DNA of 64,000 bases from Salipaludibacillus neizhouensis (GCF_002886185.1 NZ_KZ614146.1:2825924-2889923); one strand, 5' to 3'. Numbered from the stretch's first letter, positions 1 through 9,349 are shown. The notes: a model not told the origin generated them from the letters alone. Numbers and translations: made by a program.

Positions 1-215
1 GTCTTTCTTAGCCTACATCTAAGACACTCGGTTCACTTTCTTTGAACGTATTCAAAGGGTATAACCGGTGATTCTTTTCAGTCATTTCGTTATCCAGTTT
101 TCAAAGGACAAAGGCTTCTTTCAAAGAAAAGAAGCTTTGAGAGACTAACCTCTCAAAACTAAACAAAAAGTCCAAGACAAAGTTCGATTCAATAAGTTGA
201 GCTTAAATGCTCCTT
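1..215 (-). other. 16S-23S rRNA internal transcribed spacer (partial)
   Basis: Sequence downstream of the 16S gene on the minus strand, running off the window before any 23S sequence. I see no tRNA-Ile or tRNA-Ala in it, so this looks like a short, tRNA-less spacer. It contains the 16S processing-stem arm (151-182), a small hairpin at about 114-135 (GCTTCTTT/AAAGAAGC), and further downstream a CTTTGAAAACTGGATAACG-type segment as is usual just before 23S in Bacillaceae. Confidence 0.8.
151..182 (-). other. 16S processing stem, spacer arm
   Basis: This arm is nearly complementary to the leader arm at 1909-1939: a 16-base core (AAAACTAAACAAAAAG on one strand) pairs perfectly, and pairing continues with small interruptions on both sides. 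Such leader-spacer helices bracket 16S in the primary transcript and are cut by RNase III. The pairing is seen; the processing role is known for this operon type. Confidence 0.75.
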
Positions 216-1787
<1,572 letters not shown>

Positions 1788-1908
1788 TATGATGACTTAT
1801 CATCAAGCTTGATGTCCTAGACATCAAAACCAAACTTTCGTCTGGCGTTTGTCGAATGTTACCATTCAACGATTTGTTTCATTTGACGGGATATTTTAAA
1901 ATATCCCA

Positions 1909-1939
1909 CTTTGCTTGGCTTTTTGTTTAGTTTTCAAAG
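1909..1939 (-). other. 16S processing stem, leader arm
   Basis: Upstream partner of the arm at 151-182, about 120 nt before the mature 16S 5' end. Next to it, 1888-1907 is a perfect palindrome (GGGATATTTTAAAATATCCC) in the leader RNA. The CTTTGAAAACTAAACAAA segment also resembles the boxA-containing leader of Bacillus rRNA operons, so it may serve antitermination as well as processing. Confidence 0.7.
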
Positions 1940-2023
1940 GTCATTTCCTAAGAGTAAAAACTTAGGGTGACTCAATGTGTTACCTGAGTCTAGTTTCAAT
2001 GTCGTTTTTTTAGCGACTTAATC

Positions 2024-2054
2024 ATCATAACACTTATATCGTTATCATGTCAAC
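2024..2054 (-). promoter_or_regulatory. rRNA operon promoter P2 (sigma-A type)
   Basis: On the minus strand TTGACA (complement at 2049-2054) is followed after 18 nt by TATGAT (2024-2029), about 240 nt upstream of mature 16S. The match to the sigma-A consensus is good, and the position fits the downstream member of a tandem rrn promoter pair. Confidence 0.75.
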
Positions 2055-2122
2055 AACTATTTTCATTTGTACTAACAAGGAAATCAATTGTTTTTTCAAA
2101 TCAACTTATGGCGACAAGAAAT

Positions 2123-2152
2123 AATATACCACGTATCCATGTTGTAATGCAA
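2123..2152 (-). promoter_or_regulatory. rRNA operon promoter P1 (sigma-A type)
   Basis: On the minus strand TTGCAT (complement at 2147-2152), an 18-nt spacer, then TATATT (2123-2128). It sits about 100 bp upstream of the other promoter, as in the tandem P1-P2 arrangement of Bacillus rrn operons. Confidence 0.6.
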
Positions 2153-2159
2153 CACTTTA

Positions 2160-2549
2160 TTAAAAAATATTTATAGATATTCTTTTACAACATATAAATT
2201 ATATAGAGTATACGTTCATTAAATAAATGTTAATATATAAAGGTGTTTTTTTCGAATAGAATCTTGAAGTAACAAAAATAAAGAATAGCAACAAACAATC
2301 CTCTAGAAAAGAGTAACCGCAGGAGCAGGTATAGCCCCCACAGAATGATCACTATCTAAAAAGGAAGCAACGTTACCTCAAAAAACCGTTCACTTTCAGC
2401 GAATTCAGTACCTTCCTAATTCTAATTGAAAATAACAGCATTTTAGAAAACAGTCTTATATAGAAGAAAGGGACAATATCTATACTTAATCAAATAGAAA
2501 AGGAGACCTAGTCATGGCCACCTTTTCTGCCTGTTTTATTAGTTAATTG
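2160..2549. other. AT-rich intergenic region, no gene seen
   Basis: Between the rRNA promoters and the end of ygxA. I find no supportable ORF or RNA gene. The only notable item is GAGTAACCGCAGGA at 2311-2324 with its flank, which recurs at 61519-61532. No clear terminator for ygxA is visible here. Confidence 0.5.
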
Positions 2550-3434
2550 CTAATCATTTTTAGAAATGTGATTTACTACATACTGTCTATGAAAAATTGC
2601 CTTTCCTTTTGTCTCTGCTTTCGCAACATCTATATATCCCTTTTGCACTAAATACTCAAGCATTATACTAAGATCCAATGAATAATCTTTCACAGAAACT
2701 TGTTCCTTCAACTCTTCAATAGTCCACGGTGAATCCTTTTCATCCATGATAGATAGAAGATGCGCACTACCCAATTTAGTTTTAGTAACCAGTTCAAACT
2801 CATTAGCTATCAGCAGAAGCTCTAATTTCTTGTCGATTGGTTCTGATCCCATTACTAATTCAAAATATAGCTTATGGATTTCAGGTTCTATTTTTTTAAC
2901 TTGCTGCCACACCGTTACTTCCGGATAAAAACCATGTTCAATAACTGACAATCGCGCTAAGTGATGAAGCGCATGGACAATGTGATTATATGAGTCTAAG
3001 TAATGCCCTTCATGAAAAAGACCTTTACCATCCGTAAATCTTCGAATCAATTTTGAAAACTCTACTCCTATCTTTAATAACCTTTCTTCTATAGGAAACT
3101 CTTTCATTTGTTCTCTGAATTTCTTCATGTATTCATTTCTATCAAATATAACTTTTCCGGTCATTAGCCAATTTACCACTCGCCTATTAGAACTATTAAG
3201 GAGCCAATCTTGTAATTGTTCAGTATTCACCAAATGCATTGCGACCTTTTTTTCCTGATATTCATAATGTTTAGTTGTCCATTTTAATTTTGTATTATCT
3301 ACTATTACAAGTAAAACTTCATCGAAGTAATCTGTGTTTGCATCTTGTCCTTTTCTTTTTTCCATGGCTATTATACCTAAAGTGTGTTCATCACTTGTTC
3401 GATCTTGGTACAACTGTCTTAGCAAATCATCCAT
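2550..3434 (-). CDS. ygxA: YgxA-like nucleotidyltransferase-fold protein
   Basis: A 294-residue protein that I recognise as B. subtilis YgxA-like by length and position (next to the rRNA operon, followed by ygzB and perR). The N-terminal half has a nucleotidyltransferase-like look (DEVLLVIVDNT, then a long helical region). The C-terminal half (from about residue 210) looks like a winged-helix module (SIMDEKDSPWTIEELKEQ). The ATG has a strong GGGGAGG ribosome site 8 nt upstream. Its substrate is unknown. It is transcribed toward the rRNA operon. Confidence 0.8.
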   Translation of the reverse strand: MDDLLRQLYQDRTSDEHTLGIIAMEKRKGQDANTDYFDEVLLVIVDNTKLKWTTKHYEYQEKKVAMHLVNTEQLQDWLLNSSNRRVVNWLMTGKVIFDRNEYMKKFREQMKEFPIEERLLKIGVEFSKLIRRFTDGKGLFHEGHYLDSYNHIVHALHHLARLSVIEHGFYPEVTVWQQVKKIEPEIHKLYFELVMGSEPIDKKLELLLIANEFELVTKTKLGSAHLLSIMDEKDSPWTIEELKEQVSVKDYSLDLSIMLEYLVQKGYIDVAKAETKGKAIFHRQYVVNHISKND

Positions 3435-3637
3435 ATAACTTTCCTCCCCTAATATGAACTAAAGGTATTTACACTAAATATTGATTCTCTATGTATACTC
3501 TATTATATGATTTATTTTCGACACACCATAAAAAATCCCTTTTTTCTCGATAAATTATCTTTTACATGATATGAAATCGTTTATCTGTTATCACTGTGCA
3601 TTTATTATGATATAATTTCTTCTCAGGAGGCGTTGAT

Positions 3638-3997
3638 ATGGCTGTTAAATATTCAAATAAAATAAATAAAATAAGAACGTTCGCGTTATTACTAATTTTC
3701 GGTGGAATTATTGTGATGTATTTAGGTTTGTTCTTCCAAGCTAACCCACTCATTATGACTCTGTTGATGTTATTAGGATTTTTATCCATCATTGCTAGCA
3801 CTGGTATTTATTTTTGGATTGGCATGCTATCGTCTAAAACAGTCCAAGTGCTCTGCCCTAGTTGCAATAAATATACCAAGATGCTAGGTCGAGTGGATGC
3901 TTGTATGCATTGCAATGAGCCCTTAACACTCGACAAAGACTTAGAAGGTAAAGAGTTTGACGAAAAATATAATCGTAAAAAAAGGAAAGAGCAATAA
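3638..3997 (+). CDS. ygzB: YgzB family (UPF0295) membrane protein
   Basis: A 119-residue protein with two hydrophobic segments (about residues 15-35 and 41-65) followed by a cytosolic zinc-ribbon-like tail. Two CxxC pairs (CPSC and CMHC, about residues 75-78 and 93-96) could bind a metal. The C-terminus is very basic. The start follows a CAGGAGG ribosome site. The neighbourhood ygxA-ygzB-perR is the same as in B. subtilis. The biochemical role is unknown. A head-like repeat fragment and a C repeat follow the gene. Confidence 0.85.
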   Translation: MAVKYSNKINKIRTFALLLIFGGIIVMYLGLFFQANPLIMTLLMLLGFLSIIASTGIYFWIGMLSSKTVQVLCPSCNKYTKMLGRVDACMHCNEPLTLDKDLEGKEFDEKYNRKKRKEQ

Positions 3998-4009
3998 TAG
4001 CAGTTCTGC

Positions 4010-4258
4010 ATGTAAAAAACGCGTAACGTCTTAATCGTCTAATTTAAAGTAGAAGCAATTGCTTTCTTTAACCTGGATTTTTAAAAGCTCGAGTGGAGAC
4101 TGTGGGAAATGCAATAGGTGAAGACCCCCGCAGGGACGATCTTTCCCAAGGAAACTGAAGCATCGCGCGCGGAAAGAATCCGCCTAGAGCGGATTCGAGC
4201 CCTTCTGTTCGACGAAAACAACAATCTCTGTAATACTGATAATTTTATAAATCCTTGT
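4010..4258 (+). repeat. Degenerate repeat: A-type head fused to C module
   Basis: AAAAAACGCGTAACGTCTT (from about 4014) resembles the head hairpin of repeat A. After about 50 bp, a diverged C module runs from 4089 to 4215 (the TCCGCCTAGAGCGGATTCGAG end, 4178-4198, is well kept). The 3' flank (AATTTTATAAATCCTTGT, about 4239-4256) is the tail sequence shared with repeat A. So this copy has head, C module and tail but no B module. Confidence 0.65.
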
Positions 4259-4268
4259 AAAAAAAATG

Positions 4269-4310
4269 AGCCTGAAACCTTTATATAACAAGGGATTCAG
4301 GCTATTTTCA
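4269..4310 (+). terminator. Rho-independent terminator (ygzB side)
   Basis: Inverted repeat AGCCTGAA (4269-4276) / TTCAGGCT (4296-4303) followed by ATTTTC. The loop is about 19 nt and the T run is short, so strength is uncertain. Confidence 0.55.
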
Positions 4311-4411
4311 AGTAATTTAAAGTCTTTGTATTAATAGGATATCTAAAGGTCTGCTTTAAAAGGATAATCTAGATAGACACTTACCCGCTTTTTAAGATTC
4401 TATTCCAAAAA

Positions 4412-4443
4412 CAACAAAAAACTGGAGGATCATCCCTCCAGCC
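4412..4443 (-). terminator. perR terminator
   Basis: Directly after the perR stop on the minus strand: GC-rich stem CTGGAGG (4422-4428) / CCTCCAG (4435-4441) with a short loop, then TTTTTTGTTG. Confidence 0.85.
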
Positions 4444-4449
4444 TATAAT

Positions 4450-4887
4450 TTAATGCTTTTGATGGTTTTGACACTCTGGGCATTCCCCATAAATTTCCAT
4501 ACGGTGATCAGTTACTTTAAACCCTGTAACGTGTTCCGCCAATGTTTCCACCTCATCAAGTCCCGGGTAATGAAAATCAACAATTTTCCCGCAGTCCTGA
4601 CAAATCACATGATAATGATCAGTGGTGTTACTATCGAACCTACTAGATGAGTCACCATATGTTAATTCTCTCACTAAGCCTACTTCTTTAAAAACTCGGA
4701 GATTATTGTAGACAGTAGCAACACTCATATTAGGAAATTTTGTTTCCAAAGCTTTATAAATATCATCTGCAGTTGGATGACTACGAGCACTGAGCAAGTA
4801 TTCTAATATTGCATGCCTTTGAGGGGTCATTCGAACCTTCGTGCTTTTTAGTGAGAGCAGGGCATCTTCAAGTCGATGGTTTTCCAT
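4450..4887 (-). CDS. perR: Peroxide-responsive repressor PerR
   Basis: Fur-family metal-dependent repressor of peroxide-stress genes. Taking the ATG at 4887 gives 145 residues, and the residue numbers then match B. subtilis PerR exactly: regulatory metal ligands His37, Asp85, His91, His93 and Asp104, and structural zinc cysteines 96, 99, 136 and 139 are all present. His37/His91 are the residues oxidised by peroxide in the known protein. An upstream in-frame GTG lies inside the ribosome site (GAAGAGGTG) and is not the start. I could not convincingly locate a Per box in the upstream AT-rich region, although autoregulation is known in the family. Confidence 0.97.
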   Translation of the reverse strand: MENHRLEDALLSLKSTKVRMTPQRHAILEYLLSARSHPTADDIYKALETKFPNMSVATVYNNLRVFKEVGLVRELTYGDSSSRFDSNTTDHYHVICQDCGKIVDFHYPGLDEVETLAEHVTGFKVTDHRMEIYGECPECQNHQKH

Positions 4888-5055
4888 TGATATCACCTCT
4901 TCTAATTAAAACTAGACCGTACTATAATATATATTCTGTAATTAAAATATACCATAAACATTATCACTTTATAATCTTTACAATTAGTATACATAACTTA
5001 ATGAATTCTTGTCAATCGAAACAACCTAACAGCGCTTTATTCCAATTCTATTTAT

Positions 5056-5361
5056 TCAAGGGTTTTTTTCTTGTTGCATAAGAGGCAGTGCATCTTTTGC
5101 TTGAATTAAAAAAGATATATATCTGCTGGATGGTCCCTTGCTCTTCCCTTTCTTTTTTTCATATGCTAAGCAAATTTCTTTCATTCTCTCTTTCAAATTC
5201 TCAATATCCGTGTCCTTAATCCCAATTAAAAAAGTAGTATTGCCCCGTTTTAAAAAACCTCCGCTACTTGCTAATTCTGTCATACGATAACCATTTTCTT
5301 TTAAACCTTCCTCTAGCACAACCCGATAATAATTTTGGACAACACAAACCATTAGTTTCAT
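5056..5361 (-). CDS. YaaQ/DarA-like putative c-di-AMP receptor
   Basis: A 101-residue PII-like protein. The N-terminal two thirds match the DarA (YaaQ) pattern: MKLMVCVVQ start, then RMTELASSGGFLKRGNTTFL, close to the RVTKLATTGGFLKSGNTTF stretch of B. subtilis DarA that contributes to the cyclic-di-AMP site. The C-terminal part is shorter and differs from DarA, so ligand binding is not certain. The ribosome site is AAAGGGGG. It lies alone upstream of perR on the same strand, and the canonical darA sits elsewhere in Bacillus genomes, so this is probably a second paralog. No such gene is next to perR in B. subtilis. Confidence 0.75.
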   Translation of the reverse strand: MKLMVCVVQNYYRVVLEEGLKENGYRMTELASSGGFLKRGNTTFLIGIKDTDIENLKERMKEICLAYEKKKGKSKGPSSRYISFLIQAKDALPLMQQEKNP

Positions 5362-5496
5362 TCGTAAGACCCCCTTTTCAAATATTAATTCTCTTTTGAT
5401 TAATATACGTCTTATTTCAATTTACTTGCAGATTTTATTGATCATACTGTTGCTTACATAATATGTTATAGGTTTCTTTTTTGAGCAGAACTAATA

Positions 5497-6023
5497 CTAA
5501 AAATTAGCAGCAGTTAGCATAACAGGTAGCTCATTATATGTAATAATTTGGTCAAATGACTCCCTTTCTTTACCAATGCGAGTTAGTTCAGCTACATGCA
5601 TTCCAATTGCTTTCGGTAGTTTTTCTATCCCCGACCCATTGCTCCAGCACCAAGTATGTCCATTGTTTCCCATAGAGCTCGCTTACACGTGAACAGACTA
5701 TTCTTTTTGCTTTCGAATTAACCATCTCTCCATTTTGTCTAGACTCTTATAACATTGCGTTAATAGTATATTCAGCAATTGGGATAGCATGAAGCCTCTT
5801 TGTATTAGTAAAAATAATCTTTTGGAATGGAATTAGATCCAATTCTGCAGAGATTATCGCTATCCATTTCATGTTAGAAGCCACTTCAATGTAACGTTCT
5901 TCTAAATCTTCTCCATAGATGATTGAATCATCAGATGCTAGAATACCACCCGTATTTTTCTAATCTAACAACGATTATTGACGCTTCTTCTTTAATCTCA
6001 ATTGTTACCTTTAATATTAACAT
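5497..6023 (-). pseudogene. D-2-hydroxyacid dehydrogenase remnant
   Basis: Translated on the minus strand in pieces, this stretch shows the family's order: GGILASDDSIIYG, then EERYIEVASNMKWIAIISAE, TNTKRLHAIPIAEYTINAML, LYGK, LGAGAMG (the NAD-binding Rossmann loop) and KAIGMHVAELTRIGKE. Frameshifts and stops interrupt it: a TAA follows INAML and the frame changes around the LGAGAMG loop. The catalytic C-terminal half is absent, since a stop follows at 5497. It is therefore a decayed gene, most similar in wording to D-3-phosphoglycerate or glyoxylate reductase type enzymes. A possible original start is the ATG at 6023. Confidence 0.8.
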
Positions 6024-6194
6024 AGCTGATTAAACGGCAACAGCCTCCCTTTTGCAAGCTATTCAAAGTCACTTCTCTAAACTTCCTAATGCGATTACTT
6101 TTTCAACCTTACAGAAAAAGTAACGTTTAATCCATAAACGGGGTGGGAAATAGAAAAATATAGTTAAATTAATGTTATAAGGAGTGTTTTTTAA

Positions 6195-6395
6195 ATGAAA
6201 AAATATACAGTTAGACCAAATAAAGATGCTGACGCATGGTTTTTAAAAATTGAGGATGTAGCACCCGAAAAGGAATTTGATAAAATGACTGAAGCAATTG
6301 AAGCTGTTGAAAAGGTTGCACAAGACAATACACCAAGTCAGCTAATTATCTATAACCACAAAAATGAAATAGTTGATGAGAAAAATTTCAATTAA
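6195..6395 (+). CDS. DUF2188-like small protein
   Basis: A 66-residue soluble protein with the typical DUF2188 plan: an N-terminal strand (KKYTVRPNKDADAWFLK), a central helix (MTEAIEAVEKVAQDN) and a C-terminal strand (SQLIIYNHKNEIVDE). The function of this family is not established. The ribosome site is ATAAGGAG about 10 nt before the ATG. A strong terminator follows, so it is a single-gene unit. Confidence 0.7.
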   Translation: MKKYTVRPNKDADAWFLKIEDVAPEKEFDKMTEAIEAVEKVAQDNTPSQLIIYNHKNEIVDEKNFN

Positions 6396-6440
6396 GAAAC
6401 TCATGGCTTAGTTGGACATCTTTCGTATTAATCGTAAAAT

Positions 6441-6479
6441 AAGAAGCAAGACCGCTTTTAGTCGGTCTTGCTTCTTTTT
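6441..6479 (+). terminator. Terminator of the DUF2188 gene
   Basis: Long perfect stem AAGAAGCAAGACCG / CGGTCTTGCTTCTT with a small loop, followed by TTTTA. It is A-rich before and T-rich after the stem, so it could work in both directions. Confidence 0.85.
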
Positions 6480-6513
6480 AATTTAAAGAATTTAAAATGC
6501 TTAGTTTTAGAGA

Positions 6514-6542
6514 ATAAAAAACGGCTATGCCGTTTTTCTTAT
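6514..6542 (-). repeat. Repeat A head only, acting as bcp terminator
   Basis: On the minus strand the bcp stop codon (6543-6545) is directly followed by ATAAGAAAAACGGCATAGCC and a GTTTTTTAT tail. This is the head of repeat A (end ATAAGAA plus hairpin ACGGC-ATA-GCCGT) without the rest of the element. Stem plus T run make it a good rho-independent terminator. Confidence 0.8.
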
Positions 6543-7013
6543 TTATTTAGAGTCCTCTCTCAAGAACTCTAAAGCTTCCGCTACATGATCTTCCACCTTG
6601 ACTTGGCGCCATTCTTTAATAAGTTTCCCTTCTTTATCAATCACAAAGGTCGATCTGACAATGCCCATGGATTCTTTTCCAAAGTTCTTTTTAAGTTGCC
6701 ACACACCAAAATCTTCGGCTAATTCATGTTCTTCGTCGGCTAGTAATTCAAAGGGCAAATCATGTTTATCAATAAACTTTTCATGACGTGCTACTGGATC
6801 TGGACTTACCCCTAAAATAACCGCATCTAATTCTTTGAAACTTTCATGGTTATCCCTGAAGTCACAAGCTTCTGTCGTGCAGCCTGGTGTCATATCTTTA
6901 GGATAGAAATAAAGAACCACATATCTACCACGGTAATCTGAAAGAGTAACCTCTTTATTATTCGTTGCCTTTAAAGTTCGATCTGGAACTGTTTGTCCTA
7001 CTTCTAATGTCAT
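6543..7013 (-). CDS. bcp: Thiol peroxidase Bcp (YgaF-like peroxiredoxin)
   Basis: A 156-residue peroxiredoxin of the BCP/PrxQ group that reduces hydrogen peroxide and organic hydroperoxides with thioredoxin as the usual reductant. The active-site segment DMTPGCTTEACDFRD carries peroxidatic Cys45 and the typical resolving Cys50 five residues later. The GVSPD and FGVWQLKKNFGKESMGIVRSTF-type segments fit the family. The ATG follows GAGGAGG with good spacing. Being near perR fits an oxidative stress role, as ygaF in B. subtilis. The gene ends in a repeat A head used as terminator. Confidence 0.95.
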   Translation of the reverse strand: MTLEVGQTVPDRTLKATNNKEVTLSDYRGRYVVLYFYPKDMTPGCTTEACDFRDNHESFKELDAVILGVSPDPVARHEKFIDKHDLPFELLADEEHELAEDFGVWQLKKNFGKESMGIVRSTFVIDKEGKLIKEWRQVKVEDHVAEALEFLREDSK

Positions 7014-7070
7014 TCATTGTTCCTCCTCAAGTATAGTCTCTCTCTTCATCATACCCAATTCAGAGGTTCA

Positions 7071-7511
7071 CTACAAACGATCGGCACGTTTTTCTTTGGA
7101 CTTATCATAGTGAACGACAGTTGTGATGACAAAAGCCGCTGGTAACAAATAACCAATGAGTGCTTGAATAATCGCTATCCATCTCCCAATCCCTTGAGGA
7201 ATAATGTCGCCATAGCCGACAGTCAGCAATGTAACAGCACTGAAGTAAAGAACATCTTCTATTAAATGCAAATAGGATTCGGTTTGTATGTCCTTCCCTT
7301 CTCTCAAAAGAGGGACCCCTAGTAATTCAAGGCTCATGTAAAGAATTCCAAATCCTAACATAACCGTCGCATATACCGCTAATAGCATGATAAAGTGTTG
7401 AAACGAAATTCTTCTTCCTCCCTCAGGTTGGTGACGGATTAATAATACGACACTTCCAAAGATCCCCAGTAAGGCAGTAATAATTATGACACTAAAAAAA
7501 AGGATATCCAT
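7071..7511 (-). CDS. Two-pore-domain type K+ channel protein
   Basis: A 146-residue membrane protein with the potassium selectivity filter TVGYGD (about residue 97) inside a pore loop. Hydrophobic segments lie at about 2-24, 41-65, 86-96 (pore helix) and 108-132. The first helix is extra compared with the minimal two-helix KcsA plan. No RCK/TrkA_N regulatory domain is attached. The start follows GAGGTG. It shares the strand with bcp, about 57 bp upstream of it, and is probably transcribed separately from or together with it. Confidence 0.85.
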   Translation of the reverse strand: MDILFFSVIIITALLGIFGSVVLLIRHQPEGGRRISFQHFIMLLAVYATVMLGFGILYMSLELLGVPLLREGKDIQTESYLHLIEDVLYFSAVTLLTVGYGDIIPQGIGRWIAIIQALIGYLLPAAFVITTVVHYDKSKEKRADRL

Positions 7512-7646
7512 TTAATCACCTCAACACTATTTTATGAAAGTATGGGAGTAATTAGGACAGGTTTTGCTTTATAAAGATGAAGCTTTCTCATTGTTCATGG
7601 TACAATCATCTTTGTTAAAACGTTGGATATTAGGAGGTTCTCTTTC

Positions 7647-8942
7647 ATGGGATTCGAAAAGTCAGAACAATTTTATAAAGAAGCAAAGGATGTTATTTTA
7701 GGTGGGGTAAACAGCCCATCTCGTTCCTTTAAAGGTATAGGCGGAGGAACACCTGTTTTTATGAAAAAAGCAAAAGGACCTTATTTTTGGGACGAAGATG
7801 ATAATAAATATATTGATTACTTAGCAGCCTATGGGCCAATCATTACTGGGCACGCGCATTCTCATATTACGAAAGCGATACAAGCTGCCGCAGAAGACGG
7901 AGTTCTTTACGGTACACCGACAACTCACGAAAACAAATTTGCTACGATGCTTCGTGATGCTATTCCATCTTTAGAAAGGGTACGCTTTGTCAATTCTGGC
8001 ACGGAAGCAGTGATGACAACGATCCGAGTAGCTCGAGCCTACACTGGTAGAGATAAAATCATTAAATTCGCTGGATGCTATCACGGTCATTCTGACTTAG
8101 TACTTGTTGCTGCGGGGTCTGGACCCTCCACTTTAGGAAACCCTGATTCAGCTGGTGTTCCAAAAAGTATTGCTCAAGAGGTCATTACGGTTCCTTTTAA
8201 TGATGTGGAAGCTTTTCGAGAAGCGATCAATCATTGGGGAACGGAAGTTGCTGGAGTTTTAGTAGAACCAATTGTAGGTAACTTTGGGATTGTTGAACCT
8301 GAAGCAGGATTTTTAGAGGCTATAAATGAGATTACCCATAAAGCCGGTGCGCTTGTGATCTATGATGAAGTGATTACTGCGTTCAGATTCGGCTATGGTG
8401 GCGCCCAAAACTTATTGCAGGTTGAACCCGATTTAACCGCACTAGGTAAAATTATCGGCGGCGGACTTCCAATCGGAGCATACGGGGGCAAGCGTGATAT
8501 TATGGAGCAAATTTCACCCTTAGGTCCTGCTTATCAAGCGGGAACAATGGCGGGAAACCCTGCATCCATTCGCGCAGGGATTGCCTGCCTTGAATTATTA
8601 AAAGAACCAAATGTATATAAAACAATGGATCAGTTAGGGGAACAATTAGAGGCTGGCATCCATAAAGCAGCACAAGCTTACAACATTCCAATCACCATTA
8701 ATCGTCTCATGGGTGCACTCACTGTTTATTTTGATGTCGAACACGTTAGTAACTACGAACATGCTGAAAACAGCAACGGAGAAATGTTTGCATATTTTTT
8801 CAAGCAGATGCTAAAACGCGGTATTAACTTGGCTCCATCAAAGTATGAAGCGTGGTTTTTGACAACGGAACATTCAGAAGCAGACATAGAAAAGACCATC
8901 GAAACGGTAGAAGCTGTATTCTCCAACTGGGATTTTGCATAG
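7647..8942 (+). CDS. gsaB: Glutamate-1-semialdehyde 2,1-aminomutase
   Basis: A PLP enzyme that converts glutamate-1-semialdehyde to 5-aminolevulinate, the C5-route heme precursor. The ATG at 7647 has AGGAGG just upstream, which gives 431 residues (B. subtilis GsaB is about 429). An in-frame TTG at 7623 lies before the ribosome site and is not used. Seen motifs: [20 protein letters not shown] (PLP phosphate region), [15 protein letters not shown] (the Asp that contacts the pyridine ring) and [16 protein letters not shown] with the Schiff-base lysine. Bacillus usually has a second copy, hemL, in the hem operon; this position is that of gsaB. A repeat A copy starts 4 bp after the stop. Confidence 0.95.
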   Translation: MGFEKSEQFYKEAKDVILGGVNSPSRSFKGIGGGTPVFMKKAKGPYFWDEDDNKYIDYLAAYGPIITGHAHSHITKAIQAAAEDGVLYGTPTTHENKFATMLRDAIPSLERVRFVNSGTEAVMTTIRVARAYTGRDKIIKFAGCYHGHSDLVLVAAGSGPSTLGNPDSAGVPKSIAQEVITVPFNDVEAFREAINHWGTEVAGVLVEPIVGNFGIVEPEAGFLEAINEITHKAGALVIYDEVITAFRFGYGGAQNLLQVEPDLTALGKIIGGGLPIGAYGGKRDIMEQISPLGPAYQAGTMAGNPASIRAGIACLELLKEPNVYKTMDQLGEQLEAGIHKAAQAYNIPITINRLMGALTVYFDVEHVSNYEHAENSNGEMFAYFFKQMLKRGINLAPSKYEAWFLTTEHSEADIEKTIETVEAVFSNWDFA

Positions 8943-8946
8943 TGTT

Positions 8947-9077
8947 ATAAGAAAAACGGCATAGCCGTCTTTTGTTAAATACAGCGTCAGCTTCCGCCGC
9001 CATCATTTAAGTATCAAGGGTGGGTTTCCCTTGATACTTGCGGCGTGAAGGTAGCTGCTAATTTTATAAATTCTTAT
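8947..9077 (+). repeat. Repeat A, copy A1 (131 bp)
   Basis: Complete short form. Ends ATAAGAA / TTCTTAT; head hairpin ACGGC-ATA-GCCGT then CTTTT; long stem CAGC..CTTC.CGCCGC / GCGGCG.GAAG..GCTG; one inner hairpin TATCAAGGG / CCCTTGATA. It begins right after the gsaB stop in sense orientation. Confidence 0.9.
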
Positions 9078-9084
9078 CTTTTGA

Positions 9085-9120
9085 AATAAAGAAGTGGCTA
9101 TAGCCACTTCTTTATTTCTT
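9085..9120 (+). terminator. Perfect-palindrome terminator
   Basis: The 32-bp perfect palindrome at 9085-9116 has half site AATAAAGAAGTGGCTA. It is A-rich before and T-rich after the core, so it can act on both strands. It backs up the repeat A1 head hairpin after gsaB. Confidence 0.8.
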
Positions 9121-9206
9121 TATCCGATAAGGGATGCAGTCTTCTATTTTCAACAATTATTTTTGTTCGTAGTTGAGATTCCGATTGTATTAATAATTGA
9201 TATTAA

Positions 9207-9241
9207 TCAGAATTGATGGTAAAATTAACTGATAATTCTGA
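9207..9241. promoter_or_regulatory. Dyad upstream of the gltB-like gene
   Basis: TCAGAATT (9207-9214) and AATTCTGA (9234-9241) form a perfect 8-bp inverted repeat with a 19-bp spacer, about 80 bp before the ribosome site. It could be an operator or a weak hairpin. No regulator family is assigned. Confidence 0.35.
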
Positions 9242-9317
9242 CACCTTGTCCATTTACATTTCTATGCAGTTTTGTTGGCAGGTTTTTTAACGTAAAGGAT
9301 TGGCTTTGATCTTATTT

Positions 9318-9349
9318 AGGAGGTGATGGTCGACCTTCGACCAGACATT
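9318..9349 (+). promoter_or_regulatory. Ribosome site separated from ATG by a hairpin
   Basis: The strong AGGAGGTG site is at 9318-9325, but the best start ATG is at 9350. Between them GGTCG (9328-9332) pairs with CGACC (9338-9342) over a 5-nt loop. If folded, the effective spacing drops from 24 to about 9 nt. The ATG at 9326 touches the ribosome site and is too close. Confidence 0.55.

Noticed and set aside
1-215. tRNA in the 16S-23S spacer
   Set aside because: No cloverleaf or TTCGAATC-type T arm is found.
4888-4896. GTG start for perR
   Set aside because: The GTG is part of the ribosome site, and only the ATG at 4887 gives residue numbering equal to B. subtilis PerR.
4900-5000. Per box upstream of perR
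   Set aside because: Only one half of TTATAAT-N-ATTATAA fits anywhere in the AT-rich stretch, which is expected by chance.
8947-9077. Riboswitch in front of a gene
   Set aside because: Repeat A copies lie mostly after genes and near unrelated genes in both orientations, which does not fit a metabolite switch.
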